Assembly (NCBI GenBank): GCA_020633315.1
Contig: JACKDV010000023.1
Location: 54,156 to 118,155, forward strand
Reading direction: 5' to 3'
Origin: Myxococcales bacterium
GTDB taxonomy: Bacteria > Myxococcota_A > Polyangia > Nannocystales > Nannocystaceae
DNA: 64,000 nucleotides
Numbering within the stretch: position 1 is the stretch's first letter; every line of letters starts with the position of its first letter. Of this stretch, positions 1 through 8,150 are shown one piece after another. The notes beneath the pieces are model-generated. The model saw only the letters and a list, made by a program, of their open reading frames with translations, was not told the DNA's origin and ran no database searches. The position numbers and the translations under genes were made by a program.

Positions 1-38
1 TCGCGGGGATCGTCGTCGGCCCCGAGGATCTCGCTCAT
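1..38 (-). CDS. Start of an unidentified gene running off the left edge
   Basis: An ATG on the minus strand (36-38) opens a frame reading MSEILGADDDPR before the window ends. The ATG overlaps the TGA stop of the kinase gene upstream in the ATGA arrangement, which suggests translational coupling and one operon with the kinase. Twelve residues are too few to identify the product. Confidence 0.45.
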   Translation of the reverse strand, partial: MSEILGADDDPR

Positions 39-1336
39 CGGGTGCCTCGCTCGACCAGGCCGTCGCCGCACCAGGGACAGTGGGCCCAGAAGTTGGGGAG
101 CACCGGCTGCTCGCAGCGAGTGCAGCGACGCGCCTTCTTGACCAGCGGCCAGCGGATCCGCACCCGCACGTGACACCAGGGGCAGTAGCGCGAGAAGGGG
201 ATCAGCTTGCCGCCGCACGAGGAGCAGGCGGCGGCGTAGCGGCGGTCGCTGTAGCGGCGGCCGGACTGCGGCCCGATCTTGGGGCCGTAGCACCAGGCGC
301 AGTAGCTCCAGTCGAGCTTGATCCCGCGCTCGCAGCGGGGGCAGCGATCGGGGAACGAGGTGTCGCCCACCGCCACCAGGGGATCGGTGCCGCACCAGGG
401 GCACACCCGCATGCGCTCGTCCACCGGCTGGTGGCAGGCGCCGCACTGGTGCGACAGGGTGAGGCGCTGGCCCAGCATGCGCCGGAGCTGACGCAGCCGG
501 ACCGAGCGCCAGTCACGGTGGCCGCCCTTGCGCTGCACGAGCGACTCGGCCTTGGACTGGCGGCGCCGCAGGATCTTGCGCTGGGCGGTGCGGTAGGCGG
601 CGAGCATCTGCCCCGCGTCGCGGTAGCGCCGGCGCGTGTCCACCCGCAGCGCCCGCTGCAGCACCTCGCCCAGCTCGGGCGCGTTGCGGACCAGCCGGTC
701 GTAGCCGGGCGGCGGCCAGTCGTAGGGCCACTCGGGCAGCTCGCCGGTGACCAGGCGGAAGATCACCAGCGCGGCCGAGAACACGTCGGAGCGCGCCGAG
801 GGTCGGCCCAGCGCCTGCTCGGGCGCGATGTAGCCGATGGTGCCCGAGGCCGAGGCCGCGATGGTGCTCGCGGCCACCTTGGCCAGGCCGAAGTCGGCCA
901 GCCGCACCCGGGTCTCGTTGTCGAAGACGATGAGGTTGTCGGGCTTGACGTCGCAGTGGATCACCTTGCGCTCGTGCGCATGGGCCAGCGCCATCAGCAA
1001 TTGCTCGCCGTAGGCCAGCACCACCGGCAGGGGCAGGCGCTTGTCGAGGCGGTCGGCCAGCGAGCCCTCGCCCAGCGGGTAGGCGATGATGAAGCGACCG
1101 TTGGCCTCGTCGGCGTTCTTGAGCGGCAGGATGTTGGGGTGCTCGAGCCGCGAGGCCATCCGGGCCTCGCGGCGGAAGGCCTCGATCACCTGGGGATCCT
1201 GGTCGGCCAGCGGCACCTTGAGCGCCACGTCCACGCCCTCGACGGTGTCGTGGGCCCGGTAGACGTCGGCGAAGCCACCTTGCGCGAGGCGATTGCGGAT
1301 CCGGTACTTGCCCAGTCGCTGGCCTCGGCGGAGCAT
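35..1336 (-). CDS. Ser/Thr protein kinase with four C-terminal zinc ribbons
   Basis: A 433-residue cytosolic Hanks-type kinase. The Gly-rich loop is near residues 17-27 (LAQGGFADVY), the ATP-binding Lys is in VALK at about 40, the catalytic loop HCDVKPDN is at 127-134, DFG at 148-150 and the APE-like motif (APEQ) at 171. The catalytic Arg of the usual HRD is Cys, so this is a non-RD kinase that may not need activation-loop phosphorylation (inference). After the kinase fold (about 1-250) and a basic linker come four CxxC pairs of CxxC: C298/301 with C312/315, C332/335 with C346/349, C371/374 with C385/388 and C405/408 with C420/423, most ending in CPWC. No membrane segment is seen, unlike many myxobacterial kinases. 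The ribbons may bind nucleic acid or protein partners (inference). The ATG start has no good alternative. Confidence 0.9.
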   Translation of the reverse strand: MLRRGQRLGKYRIRNRLAQGGFADVYRAHDTVEGVDVALKVPLADQDPQVIEAFRREARMASRLEHPNILPLKNADEANGRFIIAYPLGEGSLADRLDKRLPLPVVLAYGEQLLMALAHAHERKVIHCDVKPDNLIVFDNETRVRLADFGLAKVAASTIAASASGTIGYIAPEQALGRPSARSDVFSAALVIFRLVTGELPEWPYDWPPPGYDRLVRNAPELGEVLQRALRVDTRRRYRDAGQMLAAYRTAQRKILRRRQSKAESLVQRKGGHRDWRSVRLRQLRRMLGQRLTLSHQCGACHQPVDERMRVCPWCGTDPLVAVGDTSFPDRCPRCERGIKLDWSYCAWCYGPKIGPQSGRRYSDRRYAAACSSCGGKLIPFSRYCPWCHVRVRIRWPLVKKARRCTRCEQPVLPNFWAHCPWCGDGLVERGTR

Positions 1337-1393
1337 CGGGGGGCCAAGCGTCGCTCAGTCGCGCCAGCGCGGCAAGGGAGGGGAGCGAGCGAG

Positions 1394-2734
1394 CTACACC
1401 TTGATGGTGGCCCAGCGGCCCTGTCGCCACAGGTGCGCGAAGATCACCGCGGTGAGGCCCCGGTAGCTCACCTGGGCGATCCAGATCGCGAGCAGGCCCG
1501 CCCCGAGCACGGGTCCCAGCAGGTAGGCCACGGGCAGGAACAACAGCCACTGCGTGGCGACCGACACCACCATGGAGCTGCGGGCCGCCCCCGCGCCGAT
1601 GAGCGCGTTCATCAGCACCATGCCCACCGCGTCGATGCCGATGGTGGCGCCCACCAGGCGAAGCGGTCCGCGGGCCAGCTCCACCGTGTGGGCGTCGTGG
1701 AGGAACACGCCGAGGATCGCATCGGGCACCAGCAGCATGGGCAGGCCGAGCACCGTCATCACGCCGGCGGCGATCCTCACCACGTCCCAGCCCCAGGCCT
1801 TGGCGTCGGCGGGATCGAGGCGGCCCAGCGCCTGGCCCACCAGCGAGGCCGCGGCCAGCCCCAGCCCCAGCCCCGGCAGCACGGCCACCAGGGTGACGTT
1901 GATGATCACGTTGGCCGCGGCCACCTCGGCGGTGGCGTGGGCCTCGTCGACCACCGCGCTGTGGGCGATGATCCAGAACAGCACGTTGAAGCCCAGCGCG
2001 AAGAACAGCTGCTGCACCGCGTTGGGCAGGGCGAGGCGACCGATGGTGCGGAAGGTGTCGCGCCCCGGCAGCCCGCGCAGGAAGCCGTTGTGGCGGGCGT
2101 GCCGGAGGCCGAGCAGCACGTAGTAGGCGGTGCCCACGTAGGTGGCGATGGCCGAGGCCACGCCCGCTCCCGCCGCGCCCATGGCCGGCATGCCCAGGTG
2201 CCCGAAGATCAGCACCCAGTTGAGCAGGATGTTGGCCGCGTGCATCACCAGCAGCGTGCGCAGGTAGAGCTTGGAGAGGTTGACCCCGTTCCAGTAGCCG
2301 CGGAACGAGAAGTTCATGCCCACCGCGGTCATGGCCAGGATCCGCGCCTGCAGGTAGGGCACGCCCGCGGCCACCACCGCCGGGTCGGGGTTGAGCACGG
2401 GGAAGATGCTGGGGACCACGAAGAACAGCAGCACCGACACCGGCACGCCGAACGCGATCGACAGCAGCAGCGCGCCGTTGAGCGGCACCGCGGTCTCCTC
2501 GTCGCGGCCCTCGCCCTTGCGGCGCGCGGCGATGGTCTGCACCCCCGCCGACAGCCCGGTGATGAAGGCCATGGCGAGGAAGTTGGCGAAGCTGCCCGTG
2601 CCCACCGCGGCCAGGGCCTCGTCGCCGAGCGTCCCCACCATGCCCGTGTCGACGAGGTTGAGGATGTTCTGCGACGTCATCCCCCCGATGATCGGGAGGG
2701 CGATGGCCAGGACCTCGCGAAGGCGATCACGCAT
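1394..2734 (-). CDS. MATE family efflux transporter
   Basis: A 446-residue polytopic inner-membrane protein of the multidrug and toxin extrusion family, expected to export cationic drugs or metabolites using H+ or Na+. It begins MRDRLREVLAIALPIIGGM, followed by NILNLVDTGMVGTLG, the typical first-helix MATE signature. About twelve hydrophobic segments are visible in two pseudo-repeats. A frame exists 19 residues upstream of the chosen ATG, but those residues are Pro/Arg-rich and not membrane-like, so the ATG at 2734 is preferred. The gene lies 57 bp beyond the kinase start in the same direction. The substrate cannot be told from sequence. Confidence 0.9.
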   Translation of the reverse strand: MRDRLREVLAIALPIIGGMTSQNILNLVDTGMVGTLGDEALAAVGTGSFANFLAMAFITGLSAGVQTIAARRKGEGRDEETAVPLNGALLLSIAFGVPVSVLLFFVVPSIFPVLNPDPAVVAAGVPYLQARILAMTAVGMNFSFRGYWNGVNLSKLYLRTLLVMHAANILLNWVLIFGHLGMPAMGAAGAGVASAIATYVGTAYYVLLGLRHARHNGFLRGLPGRDTFRTIGRLALPNAVQQLFFALGFNVLFWIIAHSAVVDEAHATAEVAAANVIINVTLVAVLPGLGLGLAAASLVGQALGRLDPADAKAWGWDVVRIAAGVMTVLGLPMLLVPDAILGVFLHDAHTVELARGPLRLVGATIGIDAVGMVLMNALIGAGAARSSMVVSVATQWLLFLPVAYLLGPVLGAGLLAIWIAQVSYRGLTAVIFAHLWRQGRWATIKV

Positions 2735-2845
2735 GGAGCAGCACGGAAGGGAGCGGCCACCCGGTCGACGAGGGCCCGGGTCGGCGACCACGATAACGTC
2801 AATTCACCGGGGCGGGCAGGATTCGTGGCCCCATGGGGTCATCGA

Positions 2846-4024
2846 CTAGGCGGCGCGTCGTCCCGCGGGCTCCACGCCGATGATCTCCATGGGGGTGGAG
2901 CAGCGCGGGCAGGTGGGACCGGCGTCGGTCGAGCGAGGCGAGGGCCGGGCCGCGGGCGCGGTGGCGGGCTGGATCGTCGAGGGCTCGAGCAGCGGGAGCT
3001 GACGCGCCCGCTGGGCGCACACCCAGGTGGCGACGGCCCCTGGCGCGAGCACGCCGTGGAACGACAGCGGCGGTCGCAGCTCGCCCGCCGCGAGCCGCTC
3101 GAGCCGCCGCACCAGGGCCTCCGCCGAGAGCTCGACGTGGGTGGTGCCGTCGGAGAAGGGATGACCCAGGCGGTAGCGCAGCCGGCCGTGCGCGCCCAGG
3201 CCCAGGGCCGAGGGATCGAAGGGCTCGCGCCCGAGGTAGCGACACAGCCGAGCCCGCACCACTTGGTCGTCGGGCGCCACGCTCGGTCCGGCGCGCACGT
3301 CGAGCTCGCCGCAGCGCTGCACCAGCGCCACGCCGTCACCGGGCGCCGCCACGGGCCGGACCACGGGGCCCTCGACCATGCGCTGGACCACCCGCGTCCG
3401 CGTCCGCAGGGGCCGGGCCGCGCGGGCGACCAGGGCGTCGATGGTGGAGCGCAGCTCGGCCACCAGCCGCCGCAGGTCGCGACGCCGCGGCGGCGGCAAG
3501 GGGTGGAAGACCGGCGCGGCGTGGGGATCGAGGGCATAGACGCCGTCGAGCACCAGGGCATGGACGTGCACGTTGGCGTCGAGCGCTGCGCCCACGCGGT
3601 GGATGGCGGTGATCGCCCCGCCGCGCAGCGGGCCGGTCACGCCGTGGCGGGCCGCGGCCCGACGCTGCCAGGCGAGCACCGCGGACACGCAGGCCCGCGC
3701 GACCCGTCGGCGCAGCCCCGCCTGCTCGACCAGCCGGGGCTGCGCCGACTCGCCCAGCGAGAACACCCAGTGGCGCAGGGGCACGCGCGGCAGCATGCGC
3801 TCCACTCGGCTCGGGCGCGCGCGGCCGGGCACCTGCAGCCGCAGGGTGCGGAGCCAGGCGCAGCCGGGACAGCGCAGGTGCACCAGGGCCTCGCCGGGCG
3901 CGTCGTGGCCGAGGCGAGCGAGCAGGCGGGCGAGCGTGCGCTCGGCCGGCGAGCCGAGCGGATCCGCGGAGGGCTCGATGGGTACGGGGAGCGAGAGCTG
4001 AGGGGGCACGCGAGGGGGGCACAT
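2846..4024 (-). CDS. IS91-type HUH (Y2) transposase, probably degenerate
   Basis: About 392 residues resembling the Y2_Tnp domain of IS91-family rolling-circle transposases. The HUH metal-binding motif is in NVHVHALVLDGVY, preceded by GAITAIHRVGAALD. The family's C-terminal block follows: LCRYLGREPF, then LRYRLGHPFSDGTTH, then SFHGVLAPGA, and a terminal CPRCSTPMEII zinc knuckle. The N-terminal zinc-finger region of full-length relatives, with several CxxC pairs, is reduced to a single CPGC. The protein is also shorter than the usual IS91 transposase, so it is probably a decayed or domesticated copy. A TTG upstream (4066) could extend it 14 residues; the ATG at 4024 is chosen. A long hairpin lies just upstream. 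Confidence 0.75.
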   Translation of the reverse strand: MCPPRVPPQLSLPVPIEPSADPLGSPAERTLARLLARLGHDAPGEALVHLRCPGCAWLRTLRLQVPGRARPSRVERMLPRVPLRHWVFSLGESAQPRLVEQAGLRRRVARACVSAVLAWQRRAAARHGVTGPLRGGAITAIHRVGAALDANVHVHALVLDGVYALDPHAAPVFHPLPPPRRRDLRRLVAELRSTIDALVARAARPLRTRTRVVQRMVEGPVVRPVAAPGDGVALVQRCGELDVRAGPSVAPDDQVVRARLCRYLGREPFDPSALGLGAHGRLRYRLGHPFSDGTTHVELSAEALVRRLERLAAGELRPPLSFHGVLAPGAVATWVCAQRARQLPLLEPSTIQPATAPAARPSPRSTDAGPTCPRCSTPMEIIGVEPAGRRAA

Positions 4025-4100
4025 GCCCGGCTTGCCAGCCAGAACCGTGCCGTCGGGCGCGGGCAACGATCTCGCGAGCTTGGCCGACGCATGATCGCGG

Positions 4101-4146
4101 GGTGGCCCACGGGTGGTCGGACCACCCTGACCACCGGTGGGCCACC
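4101..4146. terminator. Long hairpin between IS91-like gene and lipoprotein gene
   Basis: GGTGGCCCACGGGTGG (4101-4116) pairs with CCACCGGTGGGCCACC (4131-4146) with one mismatch around a 14-nt loop. It sits 48 bp beyond the stop of the minus-strand lipoprotein gene and 77 bp before the transposase ATG. No T-run follows, so it is at best a non-canonical terminator. IS91 ends carry subterminal palindromes, so it may instead mark the element's end. Confidence 0.35.
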
Positions 4147-4193
4147 GGAGCGGGTCGACGACGGTCGGGGTCGGGTCGGCGACCGCTCGCGGA

Positions 4194-4862
4194 TCAGAGC
4201 TCGCAGGAGCCGTCGAAGAGGTCGAAGCTCGCGTCGTAGTCGTGGGTCTGGATCTCCTGCACGCCGGGCTCGACCGTGTGCACCCAGGTGATCACGTAGG
4301 TCTGCACGTCGCAGTCGGAGTAGTGGACCGTGACCTCCTGCATGAACGAGTCGTTGCCGCTGGCGTAGAGCGGGCTGCACAGGTAGCTCAGGCCCCAGTA
4401 CGCCTCGATCTCGTCCACGATGGGCTGGGGCAGCGACTCCCAGTCGTCGCCGCTGCCGAAGGTCTCCGACCAATTCCCCGTCGTGCCGCACGCGGGCGCG
4501 ATGTAGCCGAACGCCTCCGCGCACTCGTAGAGCCGATCGATCGTCCATGGCCCCACGAAGTAGATCGAGTCGAGCGTGGCCTCGGAGTCGATGAGCTGGT
4601 CGTCGGCGGTGCCGTAGTCGTGGTCGTCACCGCGGCGGTACTGATCGATGTAGGCGGCGCTGTCGCTGCGGATCGCACAGTCGACGTCGAGCACCGCCTG
4701 GGTGCTGATCTCGTAGTCGGCCAGGAACGCGACCAGCCCCGCCTCGGCGTCGCCGGTGCGCAGGGCGAGGGGACCGAGCGCCTCGCCCTCGTCGGGCTCG
4801 ACGTCACAGCCGAGACACAGGGGAGAGGCAGCGAGGAGCACGAGCAGCGAGGAGCGAGGCAT
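4194..4862 (-). CDS. Lipoprotein with helix-hairpin-helix-like motif (paralogue A)
   Basis: A 222-residue predicted lipoprotein. The start ATG gives MPRSSLLVLLAASPLCLGC, a short signal peptide with lipobox CLGC. The mature part opens with an acidic linker and then holds AYIDQYRRGDDHDYGTADDQ, followed by LDSIYFVGPWTIDRLYECAE and AFGY. This layout (start of helix, Y/R-R-G, Gly-Thr-x-Asp-Asp loop, then VGPxTI hairpin) resembles the helix-hairpin-helix segments found in myxobacterial secreted proteins. The same block occurs in the gene at 5510-5923. The extra C-terminal 100 residues hold several Asp and Tyr and two Cys, and match nothing I recognise. Function unknown; an envelope location is inferred. 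Confidence 0.7.
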   Translation of the reverse strand: MPRSSLLVLLAASPLCLGCDVEPDEGEALGPLALRTGDAEAGLVAFLADYEISTQAVLDVDCAIRSDSAAYIDQYRRGDDHDYGTADDQLIDSEATLDSIYFVGPWTIDRLYECAEAFGYIAPACGTTGNWSETFGSGDDWESLPQPIVDEIEAYWGLSYLCSPLYASGNDSFMQEVTVHYSDCDVQTYVITWVHTVEPGVQEIQTHDYDASFDLFDGSCEL

Positions 4863-4961
4863 GGCAGACGTGGTGGCACGAGTAGCAGACCACGGCGCGG
4901 GGGCAAGGCCAGCGTGGGCGATCCCACTGTCAACCACGCGAGCCTCGCCGCGGATGCGCGA

Positions 4962-5231
4962 GCATGCGCGAGCGCGGTGCGGCTTCGAGTGCGGTCGTGC
5001 GAGTGAGCATGCGCGAGCGCGGTGCGGCTTCGAGCGCGGTCGTGCGAGCGAGCATGCGCGAGCGCGGTGCGGCTTCGAGCGCGGTCGTGCGAGTGAGCAT
5101 GCGCGAGCGAGGTGCGGCTTCGAGTGCAGTCGTGCGAGCGAGCATGCGCGAGCGTGGTGCGGCTTCGGGCGCGGTCGTGCGAGCGAGCATGCGCGAGCGC
5201 CCTGCGGCTTCGAGCGCGGTCGTGCGAGCGA
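4962..5231. repeat. 45-bp tandem repeat (minisatellite), six copies
   Basis: Six near-identical 45-bp units are anchored by GCATGCGCGAGCGCGG at about 4962, 5007, 5052, 5097, 5142 and 5187. The period is a multiple of three, so all frames stay open and give artificial ORFs on both strands. It lies between the two divergent paralogous lipoprotein genes. Each unit contains the palindrome GCATGC. There are no unique spacers between units, so this is not a CRISPR array. Confidence 0.9.
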
Positions 5232-5509
5232 AGGCGCGCGTCGGCTCCGACGTCGGCGTCGAGCCGAAGTCGGTGAAAAAGGTCGTGGGATCCCCCACGA
5301 TCCGCTTGCGTCCCGTTACGGGCGTGCTACATGTGGGCTCCACCCCGACAAAAGGGGTGGCCGCGCGTCGCCTGTGAACGGGACGCCGAGGAATCCGTGC
5401 CAGTCCGGCGGGCACGGCCGACGCGCGCATGACGACAACATTCCGAGCCCCCTCGCATGGGGCCGGCTGGCGGTGCCTTCGGGACCCGTCGCCGATTCAG
5501 GGATTCGTT

Positions 5510-5923
5510 ATGTTCCTCATCCGTCCGCTGATGGCCCTCGTGGCCATGTCCTTCCTTTCGTCTGGCTGCGACCACGTCGACGTCTCCTCCGATGGCCTGC
5601 CCGAGCCCACGAGCTCCGAGCTGAGCAGCCCCCGAGAGGACGCCCTGGTCGACTTCCTCGCCGACTACGAGCTGAGCAGCGAGGAGCTGCTCGACGAGGA
5701 GTGCGGCCTGCGAAGCGACGCCGCCAACAACATCGATCGCTACCGCCGCGGGCCCGACGAGCGCTACGGCACCGACGACGATCGCACCATCGACTCCGAG
5801 CTCGCCCTCGACTCCATCCGCCAGGTGGGGCCCTCGACCATCGAGCAGCTCTACGCCTGCGCCGAGGCCTTCGGCTACGCGGCGGAGTGCGACGACGAGC
5901 TCGACGGCGACTGCGAGATCTGA
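5510..5923 (+). CDS. Lipoprotein with helix-hairpin-helix-like motif (paralogue B)
   Basis: A 137-residue predicted lipoprotein starting MFLIRPLMALVAMSFLSSGC, with lipobox SSGC. The body aligns with paralogue A: LVDFLADYELSSEELLDEEC, then NNIDRYRRGPDERYGTDDDR, then LDSIRQVGPSTIEQLYACAE and AFGY. It stops soon after that block with an acidic tail, so it looks like the minimal version of the family. The ATG at 5510 is chosen because it starts the signal peptide; the 27 residues upstream in frame are not signal-like. It is divergently oriented to paralogue A, 648 bp away, across the minisatellite. Role unknown; the hairpin segment suggests protein or DNA contact, which is inference. Confidence 0.75.
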   Translation: MFLIRPLMALVAMSFLSSGCDHVDVSSDGLPEPTSSELSSPREDALVDFLADYELSSEELLDEECGLRSDAANNIDRYRRGPDERYGTDDDRTIDSELALDSIRQVGPSTIEQLYACAEAFGYAAECDDELDGDCEI

Positions 5924-6063
5924 GCCCGGCCTCGGAGCCCCGGCGAAGGGACGGACCTGCGCTCCCCCCAGGGAGCGCGGGGCAAGTGAGATCGTGCACG
6001 CGCACGACGGACGCGCGACCGATGATTCCCGGCGCCCCGACGGGTCCAGACCCGCAGCAACCC

Positions 6064-6492
6064 ATGGCACGCACCAGCACCTACCTCAACTTCTGCGGCA
6101 CCACCGAGGCCGCCTTCTCGTTCTACCGCTCGGTGTTCGGCACCGACTTCCCCGGGGAGCCCATGCGCATGCGCGACGTCCCCGGCGCGTCGGAGATGTC
6201 CGAGGAGGAGGGCAACCAGATCATGCACGTGATGCTGCCCATCCTGGGCGGGCACGTGCTGATGGGCACCGACGTGCCCGCGTCGATGCAGCCGGGCTTC
6301 GTGGTCGGCACCAACGTGAGCATCAACCTCGAGCCCGACACCCGCGAGGAGGCCGAGCGCCTGTTCGCGGCGCTGTCGGAGGGCGGCGAGGTCTCCATGC
6401 CGCTGCAGGTGATGTTCTGGGGCGGCTACTACGGCGCCTTCACCGACAAGTTCGGCATCAGCTGGATGATGAACTGCGAGTCGAAGACCTAG
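6064..6492 (+). CDS. VOC-superfamily protein, PhnB/DUF-type
   Basis: A 142-residue cytosolic protein of the vicinal oxygen chelate fold. It shows the PhnB-like opening STYLNFCGTTEAAFSFYRSV (FG follows), the MHVMLPILGGHVLMGTD strand, and the ending MFWGGYYGAFTDKFGISWMM, typical of the '3-demethylubiquinone-9 methyltransferase-like' VOC group. Members of this group are usually of unknown substrate. It begins at the first ATG before the conserved block; an open frame upstream has no support. It stands alone between the lipoprotein and the beta-propeller gene. Confidence 0.85.
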   Translation: MARTSTYLNFCGTTEAAFSFYRSVFGTDFPGEPMRMRDVPGASEMSEEEGNQIMHVMLPILGGHVLMGTDVPASMQPGFVVGTNVSINLEPDTREEAERLFAALSEGGEVSMPLQVMFWGGYYGAFTDKFGISWMMNCESKT

Positions 6493-6525
6493 GCCGTCGG
6501 AGGAGCCCGGCGCGACTCGGGGTGG

Positions 6526-7926
6526 TCAGCCCGCGGGCGGGTTGACCACCAGGTTGAGCCCGGCGCCGGTCATGTCCGAGTAGGTGTAGGGCGCCTGCAG
6601 CCCGAACACGCTCAGCTGCACCTGGTAGGTGTCGGGGTCGACCTTGTAGGCCGAGTTGCTGCCCTGGTCCACGACCCACACGTAGCCCTCCACGTCGATG
6701 CTCACCCCCACCGGGGTCACGCAGCCGGGGAGCTGGATGGTGGGCGCGAGCAGGGTGCGGGCCTGCACGTCGATGAGGCCCAGGCCGCAGCCGAACAGGC
6801 TGGCGTCGGCATCCACCGCGAACCAGGCCCGGTCCTCGGCGTCGACCATCACCCCGCGCATGCTCTGGTTGCCGGTGCTGATGAACTGCCAGTTGCCGCT
6901 GGCCACGTCGTAGACCGCGGCCGCGCCCGCGCTGGCGATCCACGGGTTGCCGTACTGGTCCAGCGACATGCCGTAGGACCACTGCTGATCGGGCAGCGGA
7001 GGCGCCGGCATCTCCACGCGCTGCACCTGCAGGGTGTCGCCGTCGATGCGGACGAGCGGGCCGAGCTGCCAGCCGATCACCCAGAAGTCGCCGTCCTTGT
7101 TCACCGCGCCGCCGTAGGGGCCGTAGTTGAGGCCGCTCCAGGGGGTGACCTCCACCGTGTCCTGGATGGCGCCGGTCTGCCCGTCGAGGCGATGGAACAC
7201 GCCGCGCTGGCCCGCGTAGTCGTACCAGCCCATCCACAGCCGCGGGTTGGGCGAGGCGCAGCCGTTGTTGGAGACCGAGCCCTCCCACGCGGTGGGCCGC
7301 GGCCCGTGCTCGTAGACGTCGGAGGGGATCGGGAGGTTCCACAGCACGCACTCGTCCGAGCCCCAGGGCAGCACGTCGGTGGGCCCGGTCGAGGTCTCGA
7401 TGGTGCCGTTGTTGTTGGTGTCGACGCAGTCGTCGAGGCGCGCGGCGATCTTGGTCACCCCGCCCGAGCCGCCGAATTGGGCCCCGCGGTTGCTCACCGC
7501 CACATCGCCATAGAGGTTGACCGAGGTGCGCGAGGGCTCGGCCTGGGTGGCGGGGCCGGTGGCGTAGCGCCCCACCTCCACGCCGGTCATGGTGTCGATC
7601 TTCGAGACCGTGCCCTGCGGCGAGTTGGCGACCCAGATGTAGCTGAACTCCACGTCGCCGCCGGTGCCGCCGCCGCCGGGGCAGTCGCCGCCGTTGGGAC
7701 CGAGGTCGGTGCCGCCCCCCAGGTCGAGCCGCCCGCCCGTGCCGTCGTCATCGGCCACGTCGTCGTTGGAGTCGGTGGCGGGAGTGGTGAGGATCCCGGT
7801 CAGGCCGGTGGTGGAGTTGGAGCCGGAGCTCTGCTCGCCGCCGCCGTTGCAGGCCAGCTCCGGCGCCAGCAGCAGGGCCAGGGCGGCCACCCCGAGGGAA
7901 GTGGAGAAGCGGTCGCGTCCGTCCAT
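6526..7926 (-). CDS. Secreted beta-propeller-like protein (NHL/Vgb-like)
   Basis: A 466-residue exported protein starting MDGRDRFSTSLGVAALALLL and reaching Cys at APELAC. The lipobox is imperfect, so it may be a lipoprotein or simply secreted. A Ser/Thr/Gly/Asp linker of about 60 residues follows. The body has repeated short blocks of the propeller type: YIWVANSPQGTVSKIDTMTG, DFWVIGWQLGPLVRIDGDTL, YGNPWIASAGAAAVYDVASG, DRAWFAVDADASLFG and GYVWVVDQGSNSAYKVDPDT. Each repeat pairs a W-containing strand with a (K/R)(I/V)D strand, as in NHL or virginiamycin-B-lyase-like propellers. No enzyme motif is seen. A surface scaffold role is plausible but unproven. Confidence 0.75.
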   Translation of the reverse strand: MDGRDRFSTSLGVAALALLLAPELACNGGGEQSSGSNSTTGLTGILTTPATDSNDDVADDDGTGGRLDLGGGTDLGPNGGDCPGGGGTGGDVEFSYIWVANSPQGTVSKIDTMTGVEVGRYATGPATQAEPSRTSVNLYGDVAVSNRGAQFGGSGGVTKIAARLDDCVDTNNNGTIETSTGPTDVLPWGSDECVLWNLPIPSDVYEHGPRPTAWEGSVSNNGCASPNPRLWMGWYDYAGQRGVFHRLDGQTGAIQDTVEVTPWSGLNYGPYGGAVNKDGDFWVIGWQLGPLVRIDGDTLQVQRVEMPAPPLPDQQWSYGMSLDQYGNPWIASAGAAAVYDVASGNWQFISTGNQSMRGVMVDAEDRAWFAVDADASLFGCGLGLIDVQARTLLAPTIQLPGCVTPVGVSIDVEGYVWVVDQGSNSAYKVDPDTYQVQLSVFGLQAPYTYSDMTGAGLNLVVNPPAG

Positions 7927-8150
7927 CGTCGAGCCCACCATCGCGCTCCACTGTTGCACGCGGGTCGCCGCGATGTCGAGCGAAGGACCTGCGCTCGGCC
8001 GCCGCCCGGGCCGGCCCATCGAACGATCGGTCGATCCCGTGGGCCGACTCTCGGGCGCGGACCACCGCTCGAGCCACCAAACGGGGTTGGGCTCGCGATC
8101 GCCCCCGCGGTGCCCCTGCCGCTCCCGCGGTGCGCTACCATCGGCCTCGG

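Noticed and set aside
80..4291. A 1403-codon open frame on the + strand opposite the kinase, MATE and transposase genes
   Set aside because: It is antisense to recognisable genes, is rich in Gly/Ala/Arg/His and has no domain. GC-rich sequence leaves antisense frames open.
4962..5231. CRISPR array
   Set aside because: Units abut without unique spacers, and no cas gene is present. The same applies to the arrays at 10925, 21731 and 46111.
4964..5377. Repeat-encoded proteins (15-residue repeats) from the minisatellite
   Set aside because: Frames are open only because the 45-bp period is a multiple of three. All frames are equally open, and there is no independent start signal.
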